A program made the position numbers and the translations under genes. A DNA stretch of 64,000 nt from Panicum virgatum (lineage: Eukaryota; Streptophyta; Magnoliopsida; Poales; Poaceae). The stretch is from the NCBI RefSeq assembly GCF_016808335.1, contig NC_053139.1, positions 15,804,782 through 15,868,781 on the forward strand, given 5' to 3'. This document shows positions 1-11,858 of the stretch, piece by piece; the stretch's first letter is position 1, and the number at the start of each line of letters is the position of its first letter. The notes beneath the pieces are model-generated. The model was not told where the DNA came from, did no database searches, and saw nothing but the letters and a program-made list of their open reading frames with translations.

Positions 1-25
1 TTATCAGATTGATAAATTGGTGCCG

Positions 26-373
26 GCCTTTGATGCAACGCCCTCATTTGAGCAGCAAAACACTCAATCCACATATGGTTCTGCTGGTGTAGTTGAGCAC
101 TTGTTTGATCGGGAGACATGGAATGACAAGGCAAGTTTGCTCCGTGAAATCAGCGAAACCCCGCTTCCAACAAATGATGAAGGCAGAACGATGAAACTTG
201 CCTTTGATGCAACGCCCTCATTTGAGCAGCAAAACACTCAATCCACACATGGTTCTGCTGGTGTAGTTGAGCACTTGTTTGATCGGGAGACATGGAATGA
301 CAAGGCAAGTTTGCTCCGTGAAATCAGCGAAACCCCGCTTCCAACAAATGATGAAGGCAGAACGATGAAACTT
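26..373 (+). repeat. 174-bp tandem duplication in coding sequence (58 codons, two copies)
   Basis: The unit starting GCCTTTGATGCAACGCCC occurs at 26 and again at 200, nearly identical (for example a single T/C difference in the ACAYATGG stretch). The period is 174 bp, exactly 58 codons, so the frame is kept. A diverged third copy of its first 35 or so residues is at about 1171-1290 in a later exon. Confidence 0.92.
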
Positions 374-1063
374 GGTGCGTGCAAGGGACATGGATCCAGC
401 TCTAGGACATCAGTTCCTCCACCACCACCACTACCACCACCACCACCACCACCACACCCTGCTGTATGGACTTTTTTCACTCCATGTTTAGCAAGGTTCT
501 AAAAAACGCTAGACGCTAGGTGAACACTTGCCTATGATTTAGAGTTTTTTGTGATTAAACGTGTGTTGTGATTAAATGACACTGTGATTAAACGCAACGC
601 TTGGCCACCATTCAGCATTTAATCAAGATTAAACGACGTTTAAAAACGTTTTTTTTAGAACACTGATGTTTAGCAGTTTTTTAATTCATACCGTGTCCAG
701 TATTCTATTCTTGATTCTTTGCAAGTTATGTCCAGTATTTTAGTAAATTATGTTCATTATTTTATCCAGTAATTCAGTAATCCAGTACTTCAGTATCCCT
801 TTTCTTGCATTTATCTTTTTTTTTGCTTTATATGTGATCCAATATTTTATTTGATCCAGTAACCCAGTACTTCAGTATCCCTTTTTTGCATTTGTCATTT
901 TTTTTTGCTTTATATGTGATCCAATTTTTTATTTTATCCAGTAATGCAGTATTTTTTTATCACTGTTTTTATACTAGTGTATTTATATTGTTTTCATTTT
1001 TCAAACCACCATTTATTACTTTGTAATTTTCCTTTTTTTCCATGAAATTTTTTTGTTTCCAGA
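374..1063. other. probable intron with proline-codon microsatellite and CAGTAA phrases
   Basis: Holds a CCA-rich stretch (about 414-465) that could still be read as proline codons, then AT-rich sequence with CAGTAAYYCAGTA phrases at about 720-950. It ends in a T-rich tract and TTTCCAG at 1063, which looks like a 3' splice site. No other gene is seen. Confidence 0.5.
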
Positions 1064-3105
1064 TTGGTGAGCCGGTCCATGAAGAACGTGATGCACCCAG
1101 TCTGACAGCACCTTCACCTCACCCGCCGATGTTTGACAAGTCGCCACATTCGCTCGATAAATCATATCCGGCCTTTGATGCAACACCCTCATTTGACCAT
1201 CGAAATACTAAATCCACAAATGGTTCTAGTGGCGTCGGTGAGCATTTGTTTGATCAGGAGTCTTGGAATGATATGTCAAGTATCCTCCGCGAAATCAATG
1301 AAACACAGAGATCAACAAATGATCAAAGTGGAATTTGTGAATCACTGACAAGGCCCCTCTCCCCCCTAGCTTTATTTTTTTTTCACACATAGGAGAGTGC
1401 TTTGATGAGGTCTTTCTTTTCCTTCTCTTTTTGTATGGTGACATGTCAAAAGAAACAATCTATGATTCAACCCCAGTGCACACCTATAAGAGGCGGTATC
1501 TGAAAAAAAGATGGACATACCAGAGGAGTATCAGCCCCCTGCCGAGTTAGGATGTGATTTGGTCACATTACAACTGACTAACAAGGTTACAACTAGAAGC
1601 AGCAAGTTCGTGTCCCCTTTCAAAGAACCAATTTTATATCGCCAGCCACCTAATGTCGAAAAAGCAATGAAACTTCGGGACATAATCTTGGCATCACCTC
1701 CGAGCAAAGAGTTGCGCACGTAAGACTCTCCACTAATAATCCTGGGATTTTTCCTTTTTTTTCTTGCCCTTTTTCTTTTTTGACATTTTTTATTGTTTTG
1801 TATATGATGCAGGCGCAGGTTTCTGAAAGCAAAAGAAGAGTACCACGTCCACATAATTTATACCTATCTCGAGGATAGATCAAACGTTTGCGATTCTTTC
1901 GCGGACAATATGCCATGTAAATACTCATTCATCTAGTTCTTCGGGATGTGCTTAATGCTAGACGAGAAAGAACTAAACCCCAATTCTGCTGGATATAGGA
2001 TCATCCTACCACCCTCACTTACGGTATGTCTGCAGTAATAAAGTACTAGTCTAAAATTTAAGCAAAGCCCCATCCCCCTAACAATTTGTAATTTATCCCA
2101 ACAACCTGTAATGCACATGTATTTTTTTAGTAACCCAGTAATTCTGTTATCAAGTATACTTGATAATTCAGTAACCCAGTAATTCAGTATCTTGTCTGGC
2201 TCCTTATACTATCACGTTCATTTCAGTAATTCAGCAACATGCCATTTCAGTAATTCAGCAACATGCTGTTATATCATTTTTTAACAACTTTTACTGACTG
2301 AACAAAAAAAAACAGGATATGGTACTGTATGAACAGTATTGCACAGGGTCCCCGTACTCACCTGAAGTCGCACTTTCATATTTGGAGGGTTCTTTCGACC
2401 CGGAAGAAATACTACATGCTAAACTTGTAAGCAATGCATCTTTTCAGTTACGTTTGTTTTCAGTAATTCAGTAACCGATACGTTTGTTTTCATTTTTTAA
2501 CAATTCATTTTTGACTCTTTTTCTACTATTTCCCCTCCCCCAGGTTTTCCTACCTGTTCTACAGAAAATGCACTGGTCAGTACACTGTGTGAACTTGGTA
2601 CACGGACAAATTGATATTCTGGACCCATCCCCGTGGACTGACCAACAACAAAAGGAGATCCATGGAGGCATAGCTCATCGGATACGCAAGAGGCTTAATG
2701 ATATTTTTCAGAGCTTTACCGGTGGCAGGTTCATAGATTTCAGCCATTGGGGTTTGCCATACGTTCCGGTCCCGAAGGTTGTGGTTAGCAATGATTGTGG
2801 ATTCTTTACCATGCTTTTCCTAGAACATTATGATGGTGAGAATCAGAAGTTGAATATCAACATAGATCCGGTGAGATAGTTGTTCTTTCACACAGTTTTT
2901 TTCTCCATGCCATCCCCTTTTTTTTTGCTGTTTTCGCTCAACTGATTTTATACGTGTTGTTCAAATGCAGCTACTTGGAGCACAATACAGGGCCCAACTC
3001 CTCTACTATATTGTGTTCCACAAGCACAACGACATAACCCCTCTACCTGATGTGATTGAAGAACTAGCGCCATGGCATTCGCATCATATTGAGATGCCAC
3101 AGTAG

Positions 3106-3920
3106 GACTTGTTGCCTCATTCACATGACACCCAAGTTCAAAAGGGAGACAGTTCCAAGTGAAGAGAATGGATGCTTTGAGTTTTCTGTAGACTTTTTCA
3201 TTTTTTTAGAGTTTGCATGAGATAACCAGACTAACTATGTGTATATGCTCCCCCACAGATAACCAGTTATTTTCAGTACTGTCCACCTTATACATGCGGA
3301 GGTTCAGTAATCAGTAGTTTCAGCATGTTTTTCCTTTTTTTTACTGAAGTCTGGATTCAGTAATCAGTACTCCAGTAATCTCATGATTTCAGTAACCACG
3401 AGATTCAACTTTTTTTTTCGTGTACATATCTGGATTCAGGAATCAGGAGATTCAGTAACCAGTTATTTTTCCAGTGCCGTGCATTTTTGTACATGCGGAT
3501 GTTCAGTTCAGTATTTTTTTTTTCTTTTTAGACGTGGCAGGATTCAGTAATCAGTAGTTTTTAGTTGTAATGCGGAGCAAATGCATAGCTTTTTTTCGCG
3601 TACATATCTGGATTCAGTAATCAGGAGATTCAGTATTTTTTTCCTTTTTTTTTTGCTTACATGTCTGCATTAAGGAGATCCGAAATTTCAAAACACAATT
3701 CAGAAATCCAGTTATAAACATTCACGCAATCCAGTAGAATAGGATTTAACATCTAAAAACAAAGATATCTACTTTTGCTCTCATCATCTTTACCATCTTC
3801 TATTGTGCTATATCCAAAAATATGTCACCACTAACTACATGTTTTGGATTCAGTAATTCGAAGAAGCAGTAATAAATACTTTTAGCAATCTAGTAATACA
3901 TTTGTTTCATTTCAAAAAAT
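3106..3920. other. spacer between the convergent MULE genes
   Basis: No coding signal. It contains many copies of the CAGTAATCAGTA / GATTCAGTAATCAGGAGATTCAG type, so it looks like a loose phrase array joining the two gene ends. Confidence 0.7.
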
Positions 3921-6900
3921 CTACTCGGTCTCGTCATCTTCCATTTCAGAAGCAAGGTCATCTTGTGTGTCATCGCTCTCATAGCTACACTTCCTCTTTC
4001 TTGTTCCACTCCCCACGGGCCTGCCCCTAGGCCTTTTGGGAGGTGGGGCTTCTCTCCCACAAGTAGTAATATTGTGTCCACTCTTGTTGCATCTCTTACA
4101 GCAACGCTTACGGTTTTTTCCTTGCGGTCTTTTGAAGTGTGGGGCCGGGAGATCAACACCCTCCACCCCCTTTGTACAGCTCCCTTTTGTGCTAGAGATT
4201 GGGGGGCCGATGCTGATACAACATGATTCTGCCCAGCCGGCACCCCTGATGCAGCAGCTGGTGGATCCAAATCATGTGCCACCCCTAATGCAGCATTTGG
4301 TGGACCCAAATCATGAGGTATCTGGTCAACAACTTGAAGTGCCTGGCGAAGCAATTCTTTGCACTTGGCTACCCCCTGCCAGTAATCCAGTAATATATAT
4401 ATGAGATCATCAGCCTATTAATATAAGAGAGTGTCAACAGCATACTTAGTAATTCAGTAATACAGCACCAAACATCAAAAAAAAATTTCTAACCTCACTG
4501 GACATGACAGACTTCTGTTGTAGTGCACACCAATCAGGTAATAGCTCCAGCATGCGGCTTGCTTTAGTGTCTCCACTCGGTCCAACATATACTTTATCGT
4601 GTCTATCAAAGGGGGTAGCTTCCCTGGCATTCCTTGTATACCTTTTGGGGATATACCGGGATGGGATATGCGTCACTTGCAGGTTTGTAATACACACAAA
4701 AGATGTGGGAAAAACATACCTGCAAGTTCAGTAATTCAGTAAAGCGGATAGACATTTTTCTGCAACGAACGAGAAAACACAAGGAACATTTTTCTGCAAG
4801 GAACATACCCGTGTGCTCAATTCTCATGCACTCGCAATTAAATTCTGATTCCTCAGGAATTTCCTCATTCACTACAGCTTTCACCCAAAATTCATGACAT
4901 AACCAAGGGAAATCAGTTGGGGGCCTTGTGTGCTTCACCAGGTAGTAACCAGCCTTGTCCGGGTCTGGACGGACACGGAAAGCAGTGCTTGATTTGAGTC
5001 TACTCGCGAACACCTTGTACACAGCTCTGGTGTACACTCTACTAAGCTGATTGTTGTAGCCATAAAATGTCGAGGCAATAACCGGGGCCTGCAATAGCAA
5101 AAATCATTTTGTTAACGCACAAATTACTGGAAGTTCACATTTTTTTCTATCCCTTTTTTTCTAAATTTCTCTGGACTTAGGTTTTCACCTGCGAATTGAA
5201 CTCCTCTTCTGCCTCTTTCTCCTTATTATGCGCCAAAAGTTCCAAGAATGACTTCGCAAACTCATGTATTGCTGTTGAATTGTCACAATAACCATGCCTG
5301 ATGGTAGAATTGACACTCTCACTTCTTTGTGTCGAAGTCATCGTCCCGCAGAATATCTCTTTGAAATAAGCACCCACCCACATGTTCCTTTCGTCGTACA
5401 ACTTCATCAGCACTTTGGACTCATGAACTTCATATTTGTCAAGCATTGCAGCCCAGGCTTGCTCAAATTCAATCGGTCTGAGTGGATGATTGATAACAGA
5501 AGTTAAAGTTTCAGACAGGCCGGGATGTTGGGTATTAAGCTGATTCAGCTCATTCCGAAACTTGTTCGTGACATGCCAGCGGCAATATCTGTGGTACGTC
5601 TTTTCAAATACCAAATTTATTGCCTTCTCAATTAAAGAATCTTGATCTGCGTCAAACAATCAACATTAGCATTTGTATCAGTAATTCGGTAATTCAAATT
5701 TCATAGCAGTAATTCTACGAACAAATTCAGTAAACGATACACTTCAGTAATTCGGTAATTTAAATTTCATAGCAGTCATTCATCAAACAAATTCAGTAAA
5801 TGATACACTTCAGTAATATTTTTCGAGTATCCCAGTAATCTTTTTTTATTCTCTGAAGTAATCAAAGCAAATCCATTTATGCAATATTGGTGGATTTCAA
5901 AATAAAGCAACAATCCATTCAGTAATCCTTATTTATTTTTTTAGTAATCTGAGCAAAACTCAAGCAAGCAATAAGCCAACAATCATGTTAAATTCAGTAA
6001 TGATTACCTACGAGGCACAAGTCATAGCATACATACCTGTGAAGATAACAATAGGATCCTTGCCTGACCAACCACTCAAAGGTATCTGCTCTTTCGTCCC
6101 TCAACAATGCCTGACCAAAAACAACATTTTGCAACTTGTTGTTGAATCCAACAAACATTGCTAAAGGCATGCTATATTGATTGGTGCGGTACGTCGTGTC
6201 AAATGTCACCACGCTAGAGTAGTCTGCATACACACGGCAAAAAAAAAAACCCCAAAGTCAGTAATCTAGTACGTGTGTAGTTTTTTTTGCCCAGCCCCCA
6301 AACAGAGTATCCCAGTAAAACTTGATCAGTAATTCAGTACCTACATAGTCACCCTGTTGACTGGCGTGGCTCCAAAAGACATTCTTGATGACGTTCTTAT
6401 CATCAAGTTGGAACTCATAAAAGAATTGTGGATTATTTGCTTTGCACTCTCTAAAGAAGGCCAGGAGCTTCGGTATATCATCCATCCGTTCTTCCCGAAC
6501 ATGCGCAGCTCTCCTGCGAGGATTGGGTTGTGTACAACATCATCATTCATTTAGTGTCAAAATATTTTTCTACAGTATGTAACATGCCAAAGAAAAGGAT
6601 AGCCACAGGAAAGTCACCTATTCTGAAAGTCTCTCTCAGTCAAATGTAGATTCTCAACCCCACCCGCAACACTACGTAGGACACACATAACGTTGGGGTG
6701 AGGGACTTGACTAGCATGCATTGTGTCAACCAAGTTCATCACAGACGGATCTTCAACCTTGTGCACCCTCATACGCTTCGTCATGCTTGGTGTTGGATTC
6801 AGCTTGTGGTTATGTTCGAAAACAATGCGTGTAAAAAAGACACGCCCTCCACCTCGCGCCTCTCTTGCGCACACCATTGCCTTGCAGCCATCACGTTTTG

Positions 6901-7559
6901 AAGTCTTTGACGTCTTACAGTCGCCATCCTGAACCTTTGTGTTATGCTTCCCTTCCAACGAGCAACATAAATCCTTTCCAGTTGTCCCCCTTTTCCTGTT
7001 CTTCTTTATTGGAAAGCCAACACTCCCAGCATACTTTTTGTAGAACAAAAATGCATCTTCAAAAGACTCAAAGTTCATCTCAAAATTTGGAACAACTTTA
7101 GGATCCAAATCCTCGCCCTACCATGAGAATATGTCAACAAATTACCAACAGAAACACATCCAGTAATTCAGTAATATGAGCATTCTTTTTCGAAGACACC
7201 AAATAAATGCAGCAGGGAATTTACACTTCTTTTTTTCAAAACACTCACATGTGTGTAAGTTTGGTTGACGTCAGGTGTAATCATCTCTGAAGGCGCAGCA
7301 CACGGCGGTGGCGTCATAACAGCTGGATACCTCATATCATGTCTTAGCCAGGGAGGGCTACACCTCAATGGTTGGGCATTCATCACCACTGGTGTCCTCA
7401 ACAAATTGCCATTTGCAGCACCCCCCCAGGGACTGAATCCGAGGAAGGATGCGGAGCTGTTCCCGATTGAGGCACAGATACTTGAGATGCCATCACATGC
7501 CTACTAGCAAGGCTGATTGCTGGGCTTGAGCGATTCATTGAAATATCATCACTCTCCAT
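3921..7559 (-). pseudogene. FAR1-related Mutator-like transposase, multi-exon, broken
   Basis: Reading leftward: exon 7559-7249 (start ATG at 7559), 7117-6618 with a FAR1 DNA-binding domain (FESFEDAFLFYKKYA, paired Cys, FEHNHKL), 6511-6341, 6223-6037 with the first catalytic Asp (VVTFDTTYRTN), 5646-5189 with the CRWH motif and QRSESVNSTIR (third acidic residue), 5088-4809 with the start of a SWIM domain (CEC), then C-terminal pieces ending in a zinc knuckle (CKRCNKSGHNITTC) and stop at 3921. Lesions: a frame break in a run of seven C near 7420; a deletion plus frameshift near 6060, between FEWLV and the second Asp; loss of a SWIM cysteine with a frameshift near 4690; and a shift near 4180. 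Known role: transposases of this class bind element ends and cut DNA with a DDE nuclease. This copy should be inactive. Confidence 0.82.
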
Positions 7560-8156
7560 ATCAGTAGCACTGCTACAAAGTAAAAGAAAAAACAATGATA
7601 CATCACTACATTTCATCACTACATTACTACTGAACACAATACTACTTCGAAACATCCTACAAATGCAAAACACAAGGATGTAATATTAGGCACTGAATAC
7701 TGAACATCCTACAAATTTGAATACTGAACATCTGGTTTTCAAATACTAGGCACTGAATACTGAAAATACAAGGATGTAATACTAGGCACTGAATACTGAA
7801 CATGCGTAGTGCTGAGCAGTGAATAATGTGTAAAATAGACCAAAATTACTGAATCCCGAAATGCTACCCAATGGATAAAAATATTAGGCGGATCAAATAC
7901 TGAAGACACTAAATAAATTCAGTAATAGGCCAAATACTGAACAATGTGCAAGGCACAAATAGAAGATTTCACGGTCTTCAGTAATTTTCCAGATCCCAAT
8001 GTAAGGTTTTCAGAAACTTGCAATCCACCAAAAATCCTCCACGAATCGACCAAAATGTCAACAAATTACTAGCGCAGAGAGATTATGGTTGAGAAGAGAG
8101 CTCAATTACCGATCTCACTCCACCAATCCCAGAAGACCTGGCCTCCCCCGCGCCGC
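7560..8156. other. right flank of the MULE, non-coding
   Basis: AT-rich, with repeated GGCACTGAATACTGAA phrases to about 7880, then unique sequence to the border with the LTR. No gene seen. The terminal inverted repeat should lie in the last 100-200 bp, but without the left end it cannot be defined. Confidence 0.55.
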
Positions 8157-9556
8157 CTGCTGCGACCGGTCAGACCGCTTTTGCTCAGAACAGAATTCCA
8201 GCCCATGAACTCGAGGTGATTTCACGATTACTCGTTCAAATCATCACCAAAAGGTCTCAAAATTTGCAGGGAGGTTCCTGGGATAGAGACGAACCTCTGC
8301 ACAAAAGGAATCAACCAAAAACGCAAAGGATCACAAGAATTTCGTGGGGGAAAGAGGTAAAAGAGGGTTTTCCAAAAAACTCCAAAAACCTCAATCCGAG
8401 GGACTCGTGATCCTCGGGGGTTTAGCTCTAGGCTAGATGGTCGAGAAGCAAATCTCGGAGTCCCTAAACCCACCAAGAGAAAGCCTTAATCTCAAAAACC
8501 ACCAAAAGTGAGGAAATCAATCCATGAACAAAAGATGAACGAGAACACAAGAGAGCTGCTCAAAAGGGTCCTCGATTTCATTCAAATTCATTGTGATTTA
8601 TAGAGGAATTCACCTATACAAGAGCTAGACCTCCACCCATTCATCCACCCTCTCAAATTTGTGGACCTAGCTATAATCTAGACCATGTTTTCCATGGAGA
8701 CCTCAGCCTAACCCTAGAACAAAGAGAGGAGCAAGGAAAAACAGAAAAGGACTCGTGGCTTGGAGGCTCACCTGTCCAAGGGGGGCAGGTTAGATGTATT
8801 TATACGACCTCGGGAGCGACCGGTCAGACTGGTCTCACAGACCGGTCAAACCGGTCCTTTCCCAGAAATGTCCTCCACCCTGACTCGAACACTAAAATGC
8901 CCGTAGGGGCAAAACCGGAAAGGGTACAAGATCTCATCTGATGGCGGAGTGTCTTTCTTCGACTCGAAGCCTTCTCCGCGATGCCGTCACGTCGATGCAG
9001 ATCTGATCCGCGGTTTTGAGGGGTCCGCGAAACCCGGTGAGGTGGCCGGTTTTGAGAAACCCACCAAAACTCCACGCGCGGGAAGATTCCCGCCTCCACG
9101 CCGTGGCCCTGGACGCCGTTCCCGCCTCGGCCTTCTGACGGTCCTAGACGCTGCCCGATGCCCGTCACCTCCTCGCCCGCAGCGAGGCCCTAGACGCCGT
9201 CGACGCCCGTCACCTCCGCCAGTCCCGAGACTGAAGCCCGTGCCTCCACGACTTGGCGTCTTCAACTGCCGTCCGCCAGCTTTGTTATGTGGCGCAAACC
9301 AAGAAACCCATCATCCACCGGTGCTTGCGCCCTCGATCCAGGAATGGACGCCACAGCTGCCGCCCGGCCCGAGCTCCGGTCCCGGCTGCCCTTCACCGCC
9401 GTCCACCGCACGGTCCATCAGCCACAGCACCTCCACGGCAGCTCACCGTCGACACTCGACGCCCATGTACCTACAACCAAAGACCAAGCATACGATCATG
9501 CCGCACGGTTGACAATTCACTCATTATATCCAGGAGTGAGTACTGCTCATTCCTCA
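8157..9556 (-). mobile_element. truncated copia LTR (LTR1) directly upstream of LecRK-A
   Basis: Homologous almost base for base to 25651-27040, the 3' LTR of the copia element on -. About 310 bp of the left side are missing, replaced by the MULE. Its end, GCTCATTCCTCA at 9556, is followed by AAATC (9557-9561), the same five bases that precede the complete LTR at 25342. It includes the paired ACCGGT sites, a TATAAATA box on the minus strand near 8800 and a GC-rich stretch (about 8940-9450) that makes long but meaningless open frames. The LTR promoter points left, away from LecRK-A. Confidence 0.88.
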
Positions 9557-9571
9557 AAATCGACTCCAGCC

Positions 9572-11609
9572 ATGACCACTACCAGCAAGAAGCTCATTTT
9601 GTCCATCCTCCCCATCCTAATTGTAGGGTTTATACCAGAACTAAGCACCGGTAATGACCACAGGCAATTCGCCTACACTGGCTTCACCAACAGCAACCCC
9701 ACCCTAGACGGCGCAGCTAGAATCACGTCGACCGGCGTCATCGAGCTGACAAATGTTACAGCTCGGATCAAGGGCCATGCAGTTTACCCATCTCCACTGC
9801 GCTTCCGCCTGTCTCCTGATGGCATGGTGCAGTCCTTCTCTACCTCCTTTGTGTTTGGTATTCTCTCTTCATTTGGCGACATAAGGGGCCATGGCTTTGC
9901 CTTCTTCATCGGCCCAAGCAATGATTTCACTAATGCTTTTCCAATCCAATTTTTGGGGCTTTTCAACTCCATAAACAATGGCAGTTCGGTCAACCAAATC
10001 TTTGCAATTGAGCTTGACACCATCCAAAATACTGAGTTTGGGGACATCGACAACAACCATGTTGGAATCGACATCAACAGCCTCAACTCTTTGAGATCCA
10101 ACACAGCTGGTTTCTACAATAACAATAAGAATGGCATGTTCACAAACCTACCCCTCATTGGAAGTGGGCCAATCCAAACTTGGGTTGAGTATGATGGAAA
10201 CACAACACAGATCAGTGTGACCTTAGCTCCTCTAGGCATGGAAAAACCTATGAGGCCACTCGTCTCTTTAACCATCAACCTCTCCACAGTTCTAAAAGAG
10301 GAATCATACATTGGCTTCTCGTCTTCGACAGGCTTAACCACTGGGCATCACTGTGTTCTTGGATGGAGTTTTGGCATGAATAGTCCTGCTCCAATAATCG
10401 ACTCCACCAAAGTACCCAAACTACCTTATCTTGGCTAAAGATCTCCATCTAAACTCTTAGAGATCATTCTACCAATTGCCTCTGCAGTTTTGGTATTAGC
10501 TATTGGCACTATAGCTGTTATACTTGTGAGGAGACATCTTAGGTATAAGGAGGTACACGAAGATTGGGAAGTTGAGTATGGTCCACACAGATTTGTTTAC
10601 AAAGATTTATATCGTGCCACCAAAGGATTTAGTTCCAAGAATTTGATAGAGATAGGTGGGGCTTGGAAGGGTGTACAAGGGAGTTCTTCCCACATCCAAG
10701 TCAGAGTTTGCAGTAAAGAGGGTATCGTATAGCTCGAAGCAGGGGATAAAACAATTTGTTGCTGAAGTGGTAAGTATGGGGCATCTTCAACACAACAATG
10801 TTGGGAAATTATTTGGGTATTGTAAGCGAAAAGGTGAACTCCTTCTAGTGTATGATTATATGGAGAATGGAAGTCTTGATAAGTACTTGTGCGGTGAGGA
10901 GGGCAGGACCACCTTAGATTGGGGACAAAGGTTTAAAATTATCAAAGGAATCGCATCGGGCTTGCTCTACCTTCATGAGGAATGGGACAAAGTTGTCATC
11001 CATCGTGATGTCAAGCCAAACAATGTGCTTCTTGATAAAGAGATGAATGGACGACTCGGAGATTTCGGCCTCGCAAGATTGTATGATCATGGCACCGGCC
11101 CACAAACTACACATGTTGTTGGCACAATAGGATACTTAGCCCCAGAGCTAGTACACAGAGGCAAGGCAACCAATCTAACTGATGTGTTTTCCTTTGGCAT
11201 TTTCATTCTTGAGGTTTCCTGTGGAAGAAAGGCAATGACTGAAGACACCCAAAACCGCCAGGTCATGTTGGTCGATTGGGTGATTCAGAACTGGAATAAA
11301 GATTCACTCCTTGATGCAGTGGATACCAAACTCCAAGGTAACTATGATATTGATGAGGTTTTCCTAGCATTGAAGTTAGGGTTGTTGTGCTCTCATCCAT
11401 TTCCAGATGCAAGACCCAACATGCGGCAAGTTCTGCAGTATCTCGAGGGTGATGTGCCACTATCAGAGCTACTACCAGCACACTTCAGCTTTCATATGTT
11501 GGCCTTAATGAAGAATGAAGGACGTTGTGGCTCATCCATAGTGTCATTGTACCCATCACCAATGATGATGGACGTCGGTTCAATATCCTTTTCTCTTGAT
11601 GGAAGATGA
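9572..11609 (+). pseudogene. LecRK-A: broken L-type lectin receptor kinase
   Basis: Single-exon gene. The ATG at 9572 gives a hydrophobic signal peptide (KKLILSILPILIVGF), then a legume-lectin domain (FAYTGF, IFAIELDTIQN, NHVGIDINS), a membrane segment (LLEIILPIASAVLVL) and a kinase domain with VIHRDVKPNNVLLD, DFG and APE. Two lesions disable it: an in-frame TAA at 10436-10438, between lectin domain and membrane segment, and one extra G in the G run near 10657, which shifts frame inside the glycine-rich loop. Downstream the kinase frame stays open to the stop at 11609. An upstream open frame from 9287 is LTR sequence, not part of the gene. A truncated secreted lectin domain could still be made, but I see no evidence for it. 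Confidence 0.9.
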
Positions 11610-11858
11610 TGAAGTAATCTTGTTGCCTTCACCGCCTGCCTTTCTTGCACACTACGATCTGGGTCAAATACTCAAATATATAATGCGATACCCTAAGGAT
11701 GTTTATACAACAAATATACACGGTGATAACTTCCATGAGTAACTTCTTTTGTAATAATGTTTTGCAGTAGAGGATTGTACGTACTGTAGGTACTATTGAT
11801 CGATGGTATGTAGAGGTACAAAAAAATCAGATTGCTACCACACGACATTTTTGTTCTG
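11610..11858. other. 3' flank of LecRK-A
   Basis: No gene seen. The same sequence follows LecRK-B at 36263-36511, confirming that the two are copies of one locus. Confidence 0.7.

Larger units (their letters stand above)
17..3105 (+). pseudogene. Ulp1/SENP-like (peptidase C48) gene of the MULE, 5' part missing
   Basis: The C-terminal half reads as a spliced Ulp1-type cysteine protease. Exons are about 1511-1719, 1813-2023, 2316-2426, 2544-2870 and 2971-3105, with GT..AG borders that keep frame. The catalytic pieces are visible: HWSVHCVNL (His) and ILDPSPW (Asp) near 2571-2635, and NDCGFF (Cys) near 2800. The upstream part holds repeated units (FDATPSF...EHLFD...WND) and a proline run at 414-465. 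How the 5' exons join is unresolved, because the obvious donor near 374 and the acceptor at 1063 are out of phase. An in-frame TAG lies at 1934-1936 in the second mapped exon, so the copy is probably disabled. Known family role: SUMO-type deconjugating proteases. The role inside MULEs is not established. Confidence 0.7.
700..7900. repeat. dispersed CAGTAATTCAGTAA-like phrase throughout MULE non-coding DNA
   Basis: Clusters of CAGTAATYCAGTAAYCCAG occur at about 720-950, 2130-2260, 2450-2475, 3260-3900, 4380-4470, 4725-4745, 5665-6000, 6255-6340 and 7155-7185. At 7690-7880 the phrase is mostly reversed (ACTGAATACTGAA). Up to 7185 it keeps the same strand in introns of both the + and - genes and in the space between them. 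It is rare or absent in exons and beyond about 8150. Confidence 0.85.
1..8156. mobile_element. Mutator-like element (MULE), left end outside window
   Basis: Two convergent genes, a Ulp1/C48-type protease on + (to 3105) and a FAR1-type Mutator transposase on - (7559 to 3921), share one block whose non-coding DNA is filled with a CAGTAATTCAGTAA-like phrase. The phrase stops before 8157, where sequence homologous to a copia LTR begins, so I place the right edge there. The left end is outside the window, so the terminal inverted repeats and the 9-bp target duplication expected for MULEs cannot be checked. MULEs that carry Ulp1 genes are known in plants. Both genes carry stops or frame breaks, so this copy is probably not autonomous. 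Confidence 0.72.

Noticed and set aside
1531..1928. Minus-strand frames opposite the Ulp1 exons
   Set aside because: Shadows of the + strand exons. The splice signals and protease motifs are on +.
8949..9512. Pro/Arg-rich open frames across the copia LTR (also 26330-27381)
   Set aside because: They lie wholly in LTR sequence and occur on both strands. No domain, explained by GC content.
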